In this document: piece after piece, positions 1-12,698 of the stretch
Layout: every line of letters starts with the position of its first letter
Numbering within the stretch: the first letter of the stretch is position 1
DNA from: Parietaria judaica
Lineage: Eukaryota > Streptophyta > Magnoliopsida > Rosales > Urticaceae
Direction of reading: 5' to 3'
DNA: 64,000 bases
Assembly: GCA_954871525.1 (NCBI GenBank)
Contig: OX940869.1
Span: 18,132,001 to 18,196,000 of the forward strand
Notes under the pieces: model-generated
Databases searched by the model: none
What the model saw: only the letters and a program-made list of their open reading frames with translations
Told to the model about the DNA's origin: nothing
Made by a program: the position numbers and the translations under genes

Positions 1-218
1 GCCGTGAACCGGACTTCGCCACCACCAAGGAAGTTCGCCGAGGATCGTCAACGATAGTCCGGAGACTCATCCAAGACGATGGAATCGCCTCCAACTTTGT
101 CGATCAACAGTCAACCCGCGTTGACTCAGCATTCAATTATCCTTGTGTTCAGCGGGTCAATCTCGGGACCCGAACCTTGGATCCGACTCTAAGTTAAAGC
201 CATTTTTACGCATTAACA
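1..218 (+). mobile_element. 3' end of an LTR, family C (copy C0, cut by window edge)
   Basis: This stretch matches 21048-21264 closely in order and wording, including the shared end TTTTTACGCATTAACA. The C1 copy has that end followed by a clear TSD, which identifies it as an LTR terminus. Only the right end is inside the window, so neither the start nor a TSD can be verified. It contains the dyad GTCAACCCGCGTTGAC near 108-123. Confidence 0.7.
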
Positions 219-253
219 AATATATATATATAAGTATTATTATTAACAATCCT

Positions 254-295
<42 letters not shown>

Positions 296-2329
296 AATAT
301 TTTTATACGAAGGTAATATATGCTTACTTAAAGTTAGTGGTCAGATTGATTTTATAAAGGTTTTTAATTAAATATTTAACTAATAAGTATTGAGTACGTA
401 ACACTATTTTTTTTAACATCACAGAGTATATATATACATATGTCAAAGCTGGGAACGATGAAAAATAGACACTTAAGGTTAGAGAGTTCTAAGAGGTTAC
501 CGAGTCTAAGGCTCATTAGGAAAATATATAAGGGAATTTATGAAAGTTTTGGAATCTGATGTTAGAAAGTAAATAACAGGGATTTTGATCCCGTAAGCAA
601 CAACTTGCGTTGAATAGGACTACATTTGCGAGTTAAGGTATGTATAAGTACTCACTTATACCACAACAATAATATTATTTGCATAAATATTTTTAGTATA
701 CTTAATGAAGCATGTTGATAATACTTATATTATATGAATGACACATATTTTTACGATAAAATGATATATATATATGTATGTACATATCATTTTTACATGA
801 AAAGTTTTTAAGGCGTCGTACCAGAGACGATTAAGGTCTCCTTATGTTATGATACCATGGCTTGATTTGGTTTGGGTCGCTCCCCCAATCTCTCGTTGGT
901 TTGCGCGCAAGGTACGTACGCAGGGCCCAAATTATGTTAAGAATATGTTTATGTAGTATTATATATGATATAAGATATATGATATATTTTTTATATACAA
1001 CTTAATATGATGTTGTATTAAACATCATGATATAAGAATATATATGATTTTAAAGCATTTTTTCATATTGTGAGTTATATGAGCTTGTACATACTGGGCG
1101 TTAGCTCATTATAGTTGTGATGTAGATCCAGGAGAAACCAGTTGGGAGTTAGGAGCGGATGAAGCGGAACCAGCATCGTGGCATATACAGTGCATAGTAG
1201 TGGAACCGATCCTTGAGACTTCCTTTCCGCAAATTTATCATTTTCGTACTTTATTTCAAAACTTAATTATTGTATTAACGACATTTTATCGTTTGGCTTT
1301 AAGTTGTTCGTTATGTTTTATGGATCGTTACGAGATTTCGTTTTAAACATATTATAAGGTATTTCTTATTTAAAAAGAAAAAAAAATGATGACAAGTTTA
1401 GAAACTTTAATTTTCATAAACAAGATATTTTGACAATTTTAAGTATAAAAAGTAACCGCCGAAAAAGTGGGTCGTTACACAACATAACCGATACCTACCA
1501 AAAGTTTAGGGTTTATGCAGAGCACTGCTTAGAAGTTCAAAGTAAAACAAGAACAATAGTCAACCTCTTTGGGATGCTCACTCGGAGTCTCAAACAATGT
1601 GTCCAATATTGTAGGAATACAGTCAATGTACATAAAGCAACCTTTTTTTTTATATATTTATTTATTTATTTTATCACAGATGCTGGTTTTTTTTTTTTAA
1701 TGTTATTAATCATATTTATATTTATAATACACGTTTATATGCTCATCCAGTTGTATCGCGTATTTTGTAATTTAAATTTGACAGAAAAAATTAGAAAAAA
1801 AATGTATCGCTTGACATTTGTTGACTTTGGTACTTATGCGCCATATATTATTATTATTTCGGACCGCATCGTCTCAGTTCGTCAAAGTTTAAGTACGTTT
1901 TTTTTATATCAATTATCCTTATATTTTATATTATACATATAAAATGTTATTTTTTATTCTTTTTAACTCTTCAGGGTATATTAGATTAATTGCCTCATTA
2001 ACGAAGAATGGAACATATAATAATACCAAAATTAACAATTCGATTCCTGAATAGGCCACTGATCACCGATTCACCAACAATTGGCACTAAAATACACTCT
2101 AGAGATGAAAATATATGTAAAATATGCAAAGTCTTAAAATCTTGATTAGAGTTTGACTTTAAATCTGTTTCGAAGATTGGGTCAATCTTATTAGAGTTAT
2201 AGAAATTTTGGTATCTAATTCTATCCAATTTCATTTTTGAAATTTTGCAAGGTAGATGTAACATGTTTTTATAAGCATGTGTTATGTGTATATAAATAAA
2301 AAAAGATAGATGTAACATTACATGACATG
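219..2329. other. AT-rich region, no gene seen
   Basis: I see no credible coding sequence. A perfect AT microsatellite lies near 258-291. The stretch 460-1480 ends in GGGTCGTTACA, which resembles the end of many gypsy LTRs, but I found no partner copy or TSD, so I do not call an element. The open frame at 1430-1942 is low complexity (Phe/Ile/Tyr rich) and is not considered a gene. Confidence 0.5.
258..291. repeat. (AT)n microsatellite
   Basis: An uninterrupted alternating AT tract of roughly 34 bases. Confidence 0.85.
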
Positions 2330-2334
2330 AGATG

Positions 2335-2400
2335 ATAGTGATTTGGTGGTTGAGGGCTTGATGGTGGGTTTTAGATCATGGGTTCGCACCCAACTCAAAA
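2335..2400 (+). mobile_element. Possible SINE head (tRNA-like Pol III promoter)
   Basis: A box-B-like motif GGTTCGCACC lies at 2381-2390, about 35 bases after a box-A-like TGGTGGTTGAGGG. This spacing is typical of plant tRNA-derived SINEs. No TSD or tail was found, so this is a tentative call; it could be a degenerate SINE or chance. Confidence 0.35.
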
Positions 2401-3127
2401 TATGTTGTATGTATGTTGACACGTGGCAGGTCCAGAGTAGAGGAAGCAGGGCCATGTGGCAGCACGAGAATGAGCATGGAGAAGAGAGAGAGAAGGGGAC
2501 CACAAAAAAATATAAAAAATATAAAAGAAAAAGTGTGACGGCCACGTAGTCAGGTGTGTAACGGTGTAAGAAGAATTTAGTTTGCCGGCAACATAAGTGC
2601 GACGTTACGTAGTTTCGCCTACATTGTTTGAGGCTGAGCTCTGTCGGGGCAATGGCCAAAGGTTAGGTATTTTCGCCGCAGTTAACCCTTTGGAAAATTA
2701 GATTTGAACTCCAAAGTAAAAGAAAAGAAAGAATTTTAGGGCCCCAAAATACTATAAATTTTCGTGTTGATTTAAAATGGTGCAGCTGATAAGCAAGGTG
2801 GACATAAAAACGACAATAATATGAGGAACAAGGACAAGCAGAAAATGACATGAGGAACTGTTAAAATCGACCGAAATGACATGAATAGAAAACTAAAGAA
2901 AAGAAATAATAAGAGAAAATAAACAAACATGGAGTAACACGACAACTCTTTATAAACACGAGAAATTACTAGAAAAAACGACAGAGAAATAGTAAAATGA
3001 CAAAGAGACGCAAACTACTTGCAGAGAGATTCGTTAAATTTCTAATTGCAGCAATGACAGAGAGATTCGTTAAATTTCGAGTTTTGCTCGTTTGAGGATT
3101 CTCAAGCCTCTGTCCGAGAAGCTTTGT
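2401..3127. other. Intergenic, no gene seen
   Basis: This is AT-rich sequence with one ACGTGG motif near 2420-2426. The short open frames on both strands show no recognisable domain and look like chance. Confidence 0.45.
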
Positions 3128-5530
3128 TTAATGAATTTGAATGATAAACTTTGTAATAGAAAGGTGCACTCCGTGCCTTGTGGGCAAATTACCTCCTTTT
3201 GAATTTGTCATGGAAAAACATTCAACCACCTTGTCTACGTAAGATGCTTGCGATAAAGCGAGAAGCTTGTTCTTCCTATCTCGGATGATTTGTATTCCGA
3301 AAACATAACTAGCTTCTCCTAGATCCTTCATTTGGAATTGGTCTGCCAACCAAAATTTCACATTGGGCAATGTATCCCGATCGTTACCGATCAATAAAAT
3401 GTCATCCATGTATAACACAAGGAAACCCACCTTTTTTCCGTCAGAGTTTATAAATGCAAGCCTCAGTGATGTTCTCTTCGAACCCTTAGGTTTTGATGGT
3501 CTCATCAAACCATAAGTTCTAAGACCGGGATGCTTGCTTCAATCCATAAATGGACTCGATTAATCTGCAAACCTTTCCTTTCTGGTCTTTCTTCACGAAC
3601 CCTTCTGGTTTATCCATATAGATGTTTTCGTTTATGTAGTCATTCAGAAATGCGGTCTTGACATCCATCTGCCAAATCTCGTAATCGAGAATACAGAGAA
3701 TCCGGATAGACTTAAGCATAGTGACCGGAGAGAAAGTTTCTTCATAATCTATTCCCTCTTTCAGGGTATAACCCTTGGCGACTAATCTAGCTTTGAAGGT
3801 TTATACCTTCCCGTCAGCTCCTCTCTTCCTCTTGTAGATCCACTTACACCCGATGGACCTAAATCCTTCTGATAGTCTACAAGTTCGCAGACTTGATTGG
3901 AATCCATCGATTCCATCTCTTGGTTCATGGATTCCAGCCAATTTCCATTATCAAGGCCCTTCATCGCTTCCGTGAAACTAGAACAATCTTCAACTCTGCT
4001 TTCTAGGACATAAAGATTATGACCCATTAGGTGCTCGTAGCATCGATGGGCTGTCTCAGCCTCCCACTACGTCTGAGCACCCGCGGTTCCTGAATTGGAA
4101 CTGTGGTTTCAACTCCCGTTTCTCTTACAAACTCTGTCGGTGAAGCTGTGAGTCTAAGTTCCTTTACTATTAGTTTACTTCGAGGCTTATAGTTCGTCAT
4201 ATAATCTTGCTCCAAGAAAGTAGCATTTGTTGAAACAAAAACTTTCTTAACAAAATGATTATAAAACAAACCTCCTTTTGTTTCTCTTGGATATCCCACA
4301 AACACAGACGTTTGTTCGTGATTCCAACTTATTCTTTGTTCCCGATCGCACATGTGTGGGAGATCACCAAATTCTGATATGTCGAAGAGAGGGAACTCTT
4401 CCATTCCATAACTCATGAGGAGTTTTAGGTACTGACTTTGACGGTACCATATTTAGAATATTTGCTGTAGTCAACAAGGCATAACTCCAAAATGTATTCG
4501 GCAAAGTCGAATAACTTAGCATAGATCTTACCATCTCAAGTAATGTTCTGTTTCTCCGTTCTGCAACACCGTTTTGTTCTGGTGTGCCGGGAGAAGTCAG
4601 CTGAGATACGATTCCCTTTTCAATAAGGGAATAGATTATGAACGAAGGGTTTTCAACGTTAAGCTGAGCTGATTCTCAGATCCTGCAAAAAATTCCTTGA
4701 ACTTACCAAAAGTTTCTGATTTTCTTTGCATAAGATATACATATCCATATCTTAAATAATCGTCTATGAAAGTGACGAAGTATTCAGAACCTCCTCTGGC
4801 TTGTGTATTTAAAAGACCACATACATCTGTTCAAAAAAAAAAAAAAAAAGACCACATACATCAGTATGTACAAGCTCAAGAGATTTGGTGGCTCTATGAC
4901 CTTTTGCCGAAAAAGGTCTCTTATTCATTTTACCTTTTAGACAGGGTTCGCTAACAGGCAGATAACCGATTGTAAGTTCTCTAAGTTGTCCATCTTTGAC
5001 CAGCCTGTTTATCCTATCTAGACTAATATGACCCAATCTTAGATGCCAGAGATATGTTTCAATATCTTTATCTTTCTTAAACTTTTTCGTTGACTTGATT
5101 CTTGCAACATCAAACATTTATGTATGATAGCAATCCTTTCCATTCGGTCACAGTAAATACAAACAGTTTTCTTCATTCGTTGTACAAACATATTCACCTT
5201 TCATGAATATCACTAAGTCAACTCCGCGATATTTCAAAGTGTATCCTTGTTTATACAGAAGAAAAGCTGAAAGGATATTCCTACAAACTTGTGGATAATA
5301 GAATTCATTGTTAACAAAAAAGTGTTTATTACCAAAGTTTAAACGAAGATTTCCAACAGCTTTCGCTGCTATGTATTCTTCGTTTCCATCTTTAAGAGCA
5401 GGTCCATTGTTAATTTCTCTGATCGAGTCTAAAAGATCGATGTTGTTACATGCATGGTGATTTGCTCCTGAGTCTAACAATCAGTTGGATGTTAGGTCCT
5501 CCGCATAATACGCATACAAGGAAGGTAATA
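3128..5530 (-). pseudogene. Ty1/copia pol pseudogene of element A (protease, integrase, RT)
   Basis: Read on the minus strand, this is a broken copia polyprotein. The protease start LDSGANHHACN is near 5475, and the codon two before LDSG is TGA where Trp (TGG) is usual. The GAG-pre-integrase segment YLWHLRLGHISLDRINRL is near 5040, followed by the integrase start HTDVCG near 4860 and the integrase tail at 4027-4416. RT motifs are WQMDVKTAFLND near 3665 and LYMDDILLIGND near 3400. Several frameshifts and stops separate these blocks. The coding match stops near 3128 within the late RT region, so RNase H and the 3' LTR are missing. No gag is found upstream although the primer site and 5' LTR are present at 7526-12395. 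It is certainly non-functional. Confidence 0.9.
4811..4865 (+). mobile_element. Minimal retroposed poly(A) tail flanked by a ~20-bp TSD
   Basis: AAAAGACCACATACATCTGT at 4811-4830 is repeated, with one mismatch, at 4846-4865. Between them is TC plus about 13 A. The site interrupts the HTDVCG codons of the copia integrase, and the copia reading continues normally after the second copy (LLNTQARGG). The break is at TTT/AAAA, which matches the L1-type endonuclease target as seen on this strand. Best read as an extremely 5'-truncated SINE or LINE insertion. Confidence 0.7.
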
Positions 5531-7525
5531 TCTAATTTCTTCTATACTCCGACGTATTTACCTGGGGTTTTACTCCTTGACTGTCTTCGTAACATCGTTT
5601 CTTTTTCGTCAGATTGCTTATGTCTGCTCATCACAATTCATATTTGGATATTTGGGATTAAAGAATAAGGAAAATGAAAGTAACCAAAATGATTCCTAAA
5701 TACGATGATGTGTTGAGTATGACACGAGAATCTGTCGACATAAAGAAAAAACTTATCAAAATTTTGTTCAGCGAATGTTTTATTAATGATTTGAAAACAG
5801 AGTACTTTTTCATTGTACTGAAGGACAAACATGGAAAAAAATCATTATTCTCTGTTTACAAGGTAATTTAGCAACTGATACGTGGTTGCAGCTTCTCCAG
5901 CATACTAACCACGCACTACCTAAACAGAGTTTGGTCGCAACTCTTATTAATTTGCAAAAACTTACCACAAGTTATCACGCAAATTAACTACCCACTTTAA
6001 AACGGCCATGCAACGAATTTAATCATCACGTGCAAGAGTAACCCACCGATTTTTGGTTTACAGACTTAACTCAATCAATCACCGACTTTAGGAGCAGATC
6101 TAGCTTACACACGGCCGTTGAAATACATCTGCTCACCTTATCTATAAACAAACCTATACGGTGACTTATCAGTTGCATAACTCAAACCTTTCCGTAGAAG
6201 GCCAGATATAGTTGACACGAGGTGTTATACAACTTGTCATTGTACCGGCAACTAGTGGAGACCTTCTTTCGCTAACTCTTGCTATTTTAACTATAAATGG
6301 TTTCACCATCTAAAATAATCACAGTTATCTAGGCTAAACTCTAAACTAGGAACTTACATTTTAATTATCTGAATTAAAATTAATCCTATATGTTTTAAGC
6401 TCCCATTAATAAGCTTATTCCTAGGCTATCAATTAATATACCAGGTATACTAAGAACCTAAATAAAATCATATATTAATTACGGTAGTGATAGATTAAGG
6501 CGTGTTCTCCAGGCAGATGGGAAGGGCCCCTAACCGGCCATCCTAAGGGACGTATACCGGCCCCACTTTCGATTCGATCATTCTAGTCAAGAACACGGCC
6601 CTTAGAATTTCTCCATAATTAATAATGAAGTTATTTATTGATTAATTATCTATATCTAAATACTCAAAAATAAATTATCAATATATCAATGTCACTTAGC
6701 CAACTATGTGCCATAATCGTGCTTTGAAAATTGGATAATTAAATTAATCGTTTATCTATGGAAAAATAAATTAAAATGTCAAATAATTAATTCTTACTTA
6801 AAAGAACTAATTATCCATTTTAATTATTTAATTAAACAATTTAATTAAATGGATTTTATTTTTAAGGATAGGGTTTCAAATAAAATATATAAATATATTT
6901 TAATATATTTAAAACAAACTTAAATCTGGCCCAAACCCCAATCGAAACCGGGCTAGAAGCCCAGCCCGATTTGGGCTTCTCCGGGCTCACAAAACGCGGC
7001 CCAGTCCTGCTTACCGAGGCGCGGTAGCACCGGTCTAGTTCGGACCAGCTTTCCGCACCTCGCGGGATTGGTGCGCACAGCCCGTGGGCTGGACAGCTTG
7101 TTGTGAACTAGTCAAGATCGGACTGGCCGCGGTCAGGTGCGGCAGCTACGCCTAGCCCGAGGGCTGGGCAAACTGTTTGGCATAAACCGGTCCAGTTTTG
7201 GATCAGTTTCCCACCACCTACAGTTGGATCGAATGGCCCAACACCTATACCTGCCCATCCCGTGGACCGGTTCGATCGTCGTGGGTTGGGAAAAATCTCA
7301 GCCCTAAATCACGAATTCGGGAAGCCATTTCGGCTTCCCGAAACCTTAACCAGTTAGGGTTTTGAGGTCAAAACCCTAATGCGATTTAAAAAAAAAAAAT
7401 CAAAAATCAAAAATATTATTTACCAAAAATAATAATAAATATTTTCCCTAAAATCCCTTTTTCCAAAAACGAATTACCAAATAATTATCCTGGGAAATAT
7501 TAAAAATCAAATATCAAGAACTGAA
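5531..7525 (-). other. Internal region of copia element A without recognisable gag
   Basis: Between the protease remnant and the primer site a gag gene is expected, but I find no gag domain or zinc knuckle on either strand. The stretch 6900-7330 is more GC-rich with GGGC/GCCC-rich short repeats. The gag has either decayed beyond recognition or been replaced. Confidence 0.5.
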
Positions 7526-7537
7526 GCTCTGATACCA
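7526..7537 (-). promoter_or_regulatory. Primer-binding site of copia element A (tRNA-Met type)
   Basis: On the minus strand this reads TGGTATCAGAGC, the usual plant copia primer site complementary to initiator tRNA-Met. It lies two bases inside the LTR terminus at 7540. Confidence 0.9.
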
Positions 7538-9636
7538 ATTGTTGGGTGTCTGATTCTCGCGAATCACCCCTGATTAATATTCGATTACCTTAGGGGTGCG
7601 TACGGTAACCTCGAAAAATATTTTCATAGAAATTAGAGTCCCATACCAAAAATTCTCATTACCCTATCCAACTCATAAGATTCGAAATTAGTCATCTCAG
7701 TCGTGATATCTAATTTTCGAAAATTATTTCTCACATATTCAAGATTAATTGAGCCATTACGTATTAATAAATAATTGTCCTAATCAATATATACAATTGC
7801 GTACCTTTTTTTGATCCACAATTTTGTTGCGCAATTCTTATCTTCGTTTGATCTTCATTCTTCGCGTTCTTGAGCTCCTGCGAATTTGCTTGTAACAAAA
7901 TCCTCTTGATTGAATCTCGAAGATAGCACCCACGAGCCTTTCGATGTATACTCCGGATCTGGATCGCCGGGATGTGTGGGCTCCCACTAAATAGAACCCT
8001 AAAGCTCGAATTTCTCTGGTATAATTAACCTAGAGAAAATCGCAGAAACTCTAGAGAGAGAGAATTCGAAATATGAAGTGAAGTGTGAGTTATGATTTCG
8101 GGTTTCATGGCTTTCCTATTTATAGGGAAACTAGCTCAACCACTTTGAGATAATATGTTAACTACTTGGAGATAATCACGCTAAGATTTGATTTAATTAT
8201 TAAATCAAATAAAGAATAAATCCAAATCAAATCTTTTTCAGAAAATACCCTAAAAATTTAATAAACCAAATCTTTTATATTTTCAAGATTCATTATCATA
8301 AATTTGCATATATTAATAAATCTCGAATTTTATAATTAATTCTCTCTATTAAATATTTCAGGTATAAATACCAATATTTAATTTCTTTAACTTTCAAAAA
8401 AAAAAAAAACTGTGTCATATTCAGGTTTAAGATGAAAACTGTTATTATCATAAATCTCAAACCGTCTGTCAGAATGACACGATTCAAAAAGATATTTCTA
8501 CTAGAATTTAATTTCCTACAACTCTGGGGTTATCCAAAGAATAAATTCTTTATCTTTTTCCAGATTCTGTTTTGACTAAAAGTTTAGTACTTTTGCCACT
8601 TTAGGTTGATCATGATTTATGTAACCAAGTCACAAATCATATCTTATCAGTTTCATTCTATGTTCTAAAAACATAATAATTTATTGTTGCGAACTTATGG
8701 AGCTAGAAAGGGGACAAATGGACACACGTACTTAAGCTTCAGTAAAAGTGAAGAGCTTTCACCAACTTCGGTTACATTCCACTATAGCCCGAAGTTGGAC
8801 TCTTTAGTACGTGAAATTATATCTTCTTGACTCAGGAGTCCATTGATACAATCAGATTATCTGAATTCAAGTTTTTGTATTATTGTGATTCCCGTCTTAG
8901 TCGGGTTGATCTCTGTATACCCTTTAAACGACACAACCGTTGCTCTATGATTATAGCGAAATTACTCACCTAATTATTTATGAAGTCGTTAGGCTCCGGA
9001 TGAGTACTTGTTTGCTTCCCACAAATCACAACAAGGAAATCATAAAGTTATTATCCATATTTCTAGTCATGCAGTTTGCTACAGTCAACATTCCGATCCC
9101 AAAATAAAATTGTTGGGAATACTTGATTGTAAACTGAAATGATTAAATCAAAGATCGTTTAAGTTAAACCGTACAAACTCATACTATCTCAGGACTTCAA
9201 CTGATTCAATTTGATCATCGGTCGACTTCTTTACTAACTATCATTGACGGATTGATGCGTTCATAGTAAGTCTCGTCCGTCCAATATAAAGATACTTCAT
9301 ACTTGACTTTATCTCAATTTGTGCGGACCAGCACCATGATCCGTTAATAGATCACTACCAAATTGTGATTGAGTTTATCGATAGTTTTCACGATCATCAA
9401 TTCCCATTAACGATCTGAACTATGGACATGTTGTTAGTTATTATATAGTGTATGTTAAACCTCCTCACTTAGACCCAATGTGATAGCATAATACACAATT
9501 GCAAAACATTCATTATACTGATAAGAAAAACTGAAACAAGATTGTCATTGATAAGTTATAAACATAACCTTTAACTAAGGAAAAACCATGATCATATACA
9601 AGTGGAATTAGCATCTGAATTTTAGGGCATACTAAT

Positions 9637-10419
9637 TGTTAATGTCGGATTTGGTCAAATCCATCCTCAACACAAGTCGTGTCATTTTTTCCATAAACGA
9701 CATGAGGGAAGGCGAGGAAGTTCTTCGCCCGAGGGGGCAAACGAGGCGTATCCCCGAGGAGGATTATCTCCGAGGGGGTTCTACCGCGAGGAAGTATGGC
9801 CGCACAAAAGCAGATCGCGATGAAGTGTCTCATCACGTTCGACAAGGAGTTTCGTCATGATGGTTTATACAGAGACGAATGACGGCTGACAGGATGTGCA
9901 TTTAATGAAGCCGACCTACTCAGTCGATGAGAAGCACCAGTGACGAAGCTTGCAGGGCCGAATGACGGCTGACGGGATGCGCATTTAATGAGGCTCACCT
10001 ACCTGTAATGACAGTCTGCTCGGAAGTGACGTAAAGCAGGGATTAACCATGCTTCCCTCGAATCACTCTGGGAAGCGAATGATTAAAGAGAAAAAAAGGC
10101 GGGAAAGACGCGAGGGGGACATAATGTAGACTCTATAAAAGGCAAGAGAAGCCCCATTTGTAAGGGGGTTGGTTCAGAAAAGGGGAAAAATATAGAAAAA
10201 GCCCAGGAAAAAGGGAGAGATGTCCTATAATAGAAAGACTATAGAAATAGAGAAAGCCTTCGCTCACGATCCTTCATCTGTCCAGATATTCAACGAAAGA
10301 AAACCGAGCTCATATCGGAAAATATAATAAAACAAAGATATTCACTGATTGTTGTTGTTAATTTGTTATTGGTGATTATTTTTGTGACTGAAAAAGGGCG
10401 GTGAAAATCGCCCTCTACA
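9637..10419 (+). repeat. F1 5' LTR
   Basis: This is a 783-bp LTR, TG...CA. A TATA box TATAAAA lies at 10134-10140. The 3' end can form a short hairpin (AGGGCG...CGCCCT) just before the terminal CTACA. Confidence 0.9.
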
Positions 10420-10420
10420 G

Positions 10421-10438
10421 TTTGGCGCCCACCGAGGG
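10421..10438 (+). promoter_or_regulatory. F1 primer-binding site
   Basis: TTTGGCGCCCACCGAGGG directly follows the LTR end. This TGGCGCC-type site is characteristic of Tat-type gypsy elements and differs from the tRNA-Met site of the D and E elements. Confidence 0.85.
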
Positions 10439-10977
10439 GCTTTGTTTTCTTTCTAACTCACAGCCAGGAATTTGGAGGAGCATGACATTATCAAGCGACG
10501 CCATCATCAGCAACGAGGCCCGACCTCGAGGAGACCGGCGGTGGCTGCTCGAGGTGATGATTAAATGTGCGAAAACAGTGAGCAGGGCCTAAGGGATAAC
10601 TCAAAAGGCAGGAGTGACGCAAGGGGGGGGGAGACGTACGGACTCCTTGCATTGAAAAGAGGTAGACGTATAGTCGGCTAATCAGAAGAGGGAATGCATG
10701 CGCACTAATAAACCGGAGTGATTCCCGAAGCGTTGCGAAGTGACAGCGGGGTCAGAGAATACGAAGAGTCTTGCGTGCGGGGCAATCAACGGTTAAGAAT
10801 AGGAGGTTTGGGAAAGACCATGAAGACCAAGTTTGCGGAAGTGAAAAAAAAAACTCGGTTAACTCCCAGATAAATCCCAATCATTCCACCCAGAAAATAG
10901 AAAGTTCCTTTCTTACTCCAAAACAAGTATCTGTTAGTGTTTTCTCGATACAGGGGGAGAAAGCATACGAAGAAAAG

Positions 10978-11716
10978 ATGGCGCTCGGGGAAGGAATTAC
11001 TGGCCAAAGCTATACGAGCGAGTCCGGGATGGTCGTCGAAGAAGGTTGGGGACGGCCCAAGGAAGACACGGCGGAAGCACGAGAAGGAGATGATCACGCG
11101 ATGATGGACGGTTGGAAGAATGAGGAGTGGCCGGAGAGCGATGAGCCGTGTCCAATGATGGAGGACACCACGGAGAGCCAACAGGACCAGGAGGAGCCAA
11201 GGGTCTCAGGTGAACCACACCCCGCAATGGAACTTGTCCTGCTGTATCTTAGCCTTGAGGAACTCCTTGCGATGGAGACGGTGTGCACATCATTGCGCGA
11301 CGAGGTTCGGGGGAACAGCCTTCTGTGTCGCAACCTCAGTATCGACGACCCGATGAGCGAGCGGCTCGAAGATGAGAATCTTCTGAATCTGGCGAGGAGG
11401 TCTCAAGGGAGGATGGAGACCCTGACGCTGAATAGGGGCTTCGAGATCACCAACGCCGCGTTGAGGATAATTCTGTAGGATAACCCAACAATCATAAAGT
11501 TATGCCTGCCGAGATGCCACCGAATCACCACAGACGACGTGGTCAACAACCTGTCCACCATAAAGCACGGAATAAAATTCCTAAGGGTCAACAGGCTCGG
11601 GTTCAGTTACGAGGGGTTCAGTTACAAAGAGGGAGCCAGGGCCAGACTCGAGGACCTTCCCGCGCTGCTCGCGGCAGGGAGCCCGACCAACGACCTCGAG
11701 CAGCAGAAGCTCGAGG
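10978..11716 (+). pseudogene. Captured SKIP14-like F-box gene in F1 (truncated, nonsense codon)
   Basis: The frame opens at ATG 10978 (MALGEG). An F-box-like segment ELVLLYLSLEELLAMETVC lies at residues 84-102, followed by leucine-rich text of the type LTLNRGFEITNAALRIIL. That order matches the plant F-box protein SKIP14, a substrate-receptor subunit of SCF ubiquitin ligases. At 11476 TAG replaces the CAG seen in the F2 copy. The frame then continues without stops to about 11716, where it fuses to LTR sequence. About 10 residues that arise from a short tandem duplication (GFSYEGFSYK) are present here but not in F2. The Cys-rich C-terminus is lost. Upstream leader 10439-10977 holds no other gene. 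A host function was presumably lost; the family assignment rests on pattern recall. Confidence 0.75.
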
Positions 11717-12375
11717 AGGATTATCTCCGAGGGGGTTCTAGCGCGAGGAAGTATGGCCGCACAAAAGCAGATCGCGATGAAGTGTCCCATCACGTTCGAC
11801 GAGGAGTTTCGTCATGATGGTTTATACAGAGCCGAATGACGGCTGACAGGATGTGCATTTAATGAAGCCGACCTACTCACTCGATGAGAAGCACCAGCGA
11901 CGAGGCTTGCAGGGCCGAATGACGACTGACGGGATGTGCATTTAATGAGGCTCACCTACCCGTAATGACAGTCTGCTCGAAAGTGACATAAAGCAGGGAT
12001 TAACCATGCTTCCCTCAAATCACTCTGGGAAGCGAATGATTAAAGAGAAAAAAGGCGGGAAAGACGCGAGGGCGACATAATGTAGACTCTATAAAAGGCA
12101 AGAGAAGCCCCATTTGTAAGGGGGTTGGTTCAGAAAAGAGGAAAAATAGAGAAAAAGCCCAGGAAAAAGGGAGAGATATCCTGTTATAGAAAGGCTATAG
12201 AAATAGAAAAAGCCTTCGCTCATGATCCTTCATCTGTCCAGCTATTCAACGAAAGAAAACCGAGCTCATATCGGAAAATATAATAAAACAAAGATATTCA
12301 CTGATTGTTGTTGTTAATTTGTTATTGGTGATTATTTTTGTGACTGGAAAAGGGCGGTGAAAATCGCCCTCTACA
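11714..12375 (+). repeat. F1 3' LTR, 5'-truncated
   Basis: It lacks roughly the first 125 bases of the family LTR and begins inside GAGGAGGATTATCTCC. The 3' end (CCTCTACA) and TSD are intact. Confidence 0.85.
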
Positions 12376-12395
12376 CTAATCAGGTACGTCCAACA

Positions 12396-12698
12396 TGTTC
12401 GAGGCTTCGTCGGTCACCTTTTGAGGCCTTATCAAGAAGGTATTATTATAGTTCTTGTTAAGCGTATTTTTTGAACCATATAAAATTGATCCCCGTTGGA
12501 GAACTATTAGCAAAGTCAAAGACCGAGAGCCCATGACCCAACTCATTCTGCGAGGCACAGAACCCCGAAGGCCCAAAAGACGAAACCCAAGACCGAAGTC
12601 TCCATCTAAGAAGGCGATTCGGATAACTCAACGAGGTTATCATAACCCCGAGAAAGTCATTGACCAAGGAGCAAGGGGATGAAGACCATTGTTTGTCA
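12396..12698. other. Spacer between head-to-head LTRs A and B, no gene identified
   Basis: About 300 bases separate the outer ends of two divergently oriented LTRs. An open frame of 75 codons (12455-12682, plus) has no domain I recognise. Confidence 0.5.

Larger units (their letters stand above)
9637..12375 (+). mobile_element. F1: truncated Tat-type Ty3/gypsy element carrying an F-box pseudogene (TSD CTAAT)
   Basis: The element has TGTTAATG at its start and CTCTACA at its end, flanked by CTAAT at 9632-9636 and 12376-12380. The 5' LTR is complete at 783 bp. The internal region holds a primer site and an F-box-like gene, but no gag, protease or RT. A deletion joins the F-box gene to a point about 125 bases inside the 3' LTR. 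It belongs to the same family as F2 and F3. Confidence 0.9.
7540..12395 (-). mobile_element. 5' LTR of copia element A, interrupted by F1
   Basis: The LTR starts TGTTGGG at 7540 and ends GTCCAACA at 12395, giving inverted termini TGTTGG/CCAACA. Insertion of F1 (9637-12375 plus TSD CTAAT) splits it; without F1 it is about 2.1 kb. It is homologous along its length to LTR B and solo LTR S, for example at the shared segment around 8760-8800 and 50400-50450. A TATA box (CTATAAATAGG on the minus strand near 8118-8128) marks the promoter. The matching 3' LTR is not in the window. Confidence 0.85.

Noticed and set aside
460..1480. A gypsy solo LTR ending GGGTCGTTACA
   Set aside because: Start and TSD could not be set; the end motif alone is not enough.
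1430..1942. 170-codon frame in AT-rich DNA
   Set aside because: Low complexity, Phe/Ile/Tyr runs from poly(T) and TTA repeats, no domain.
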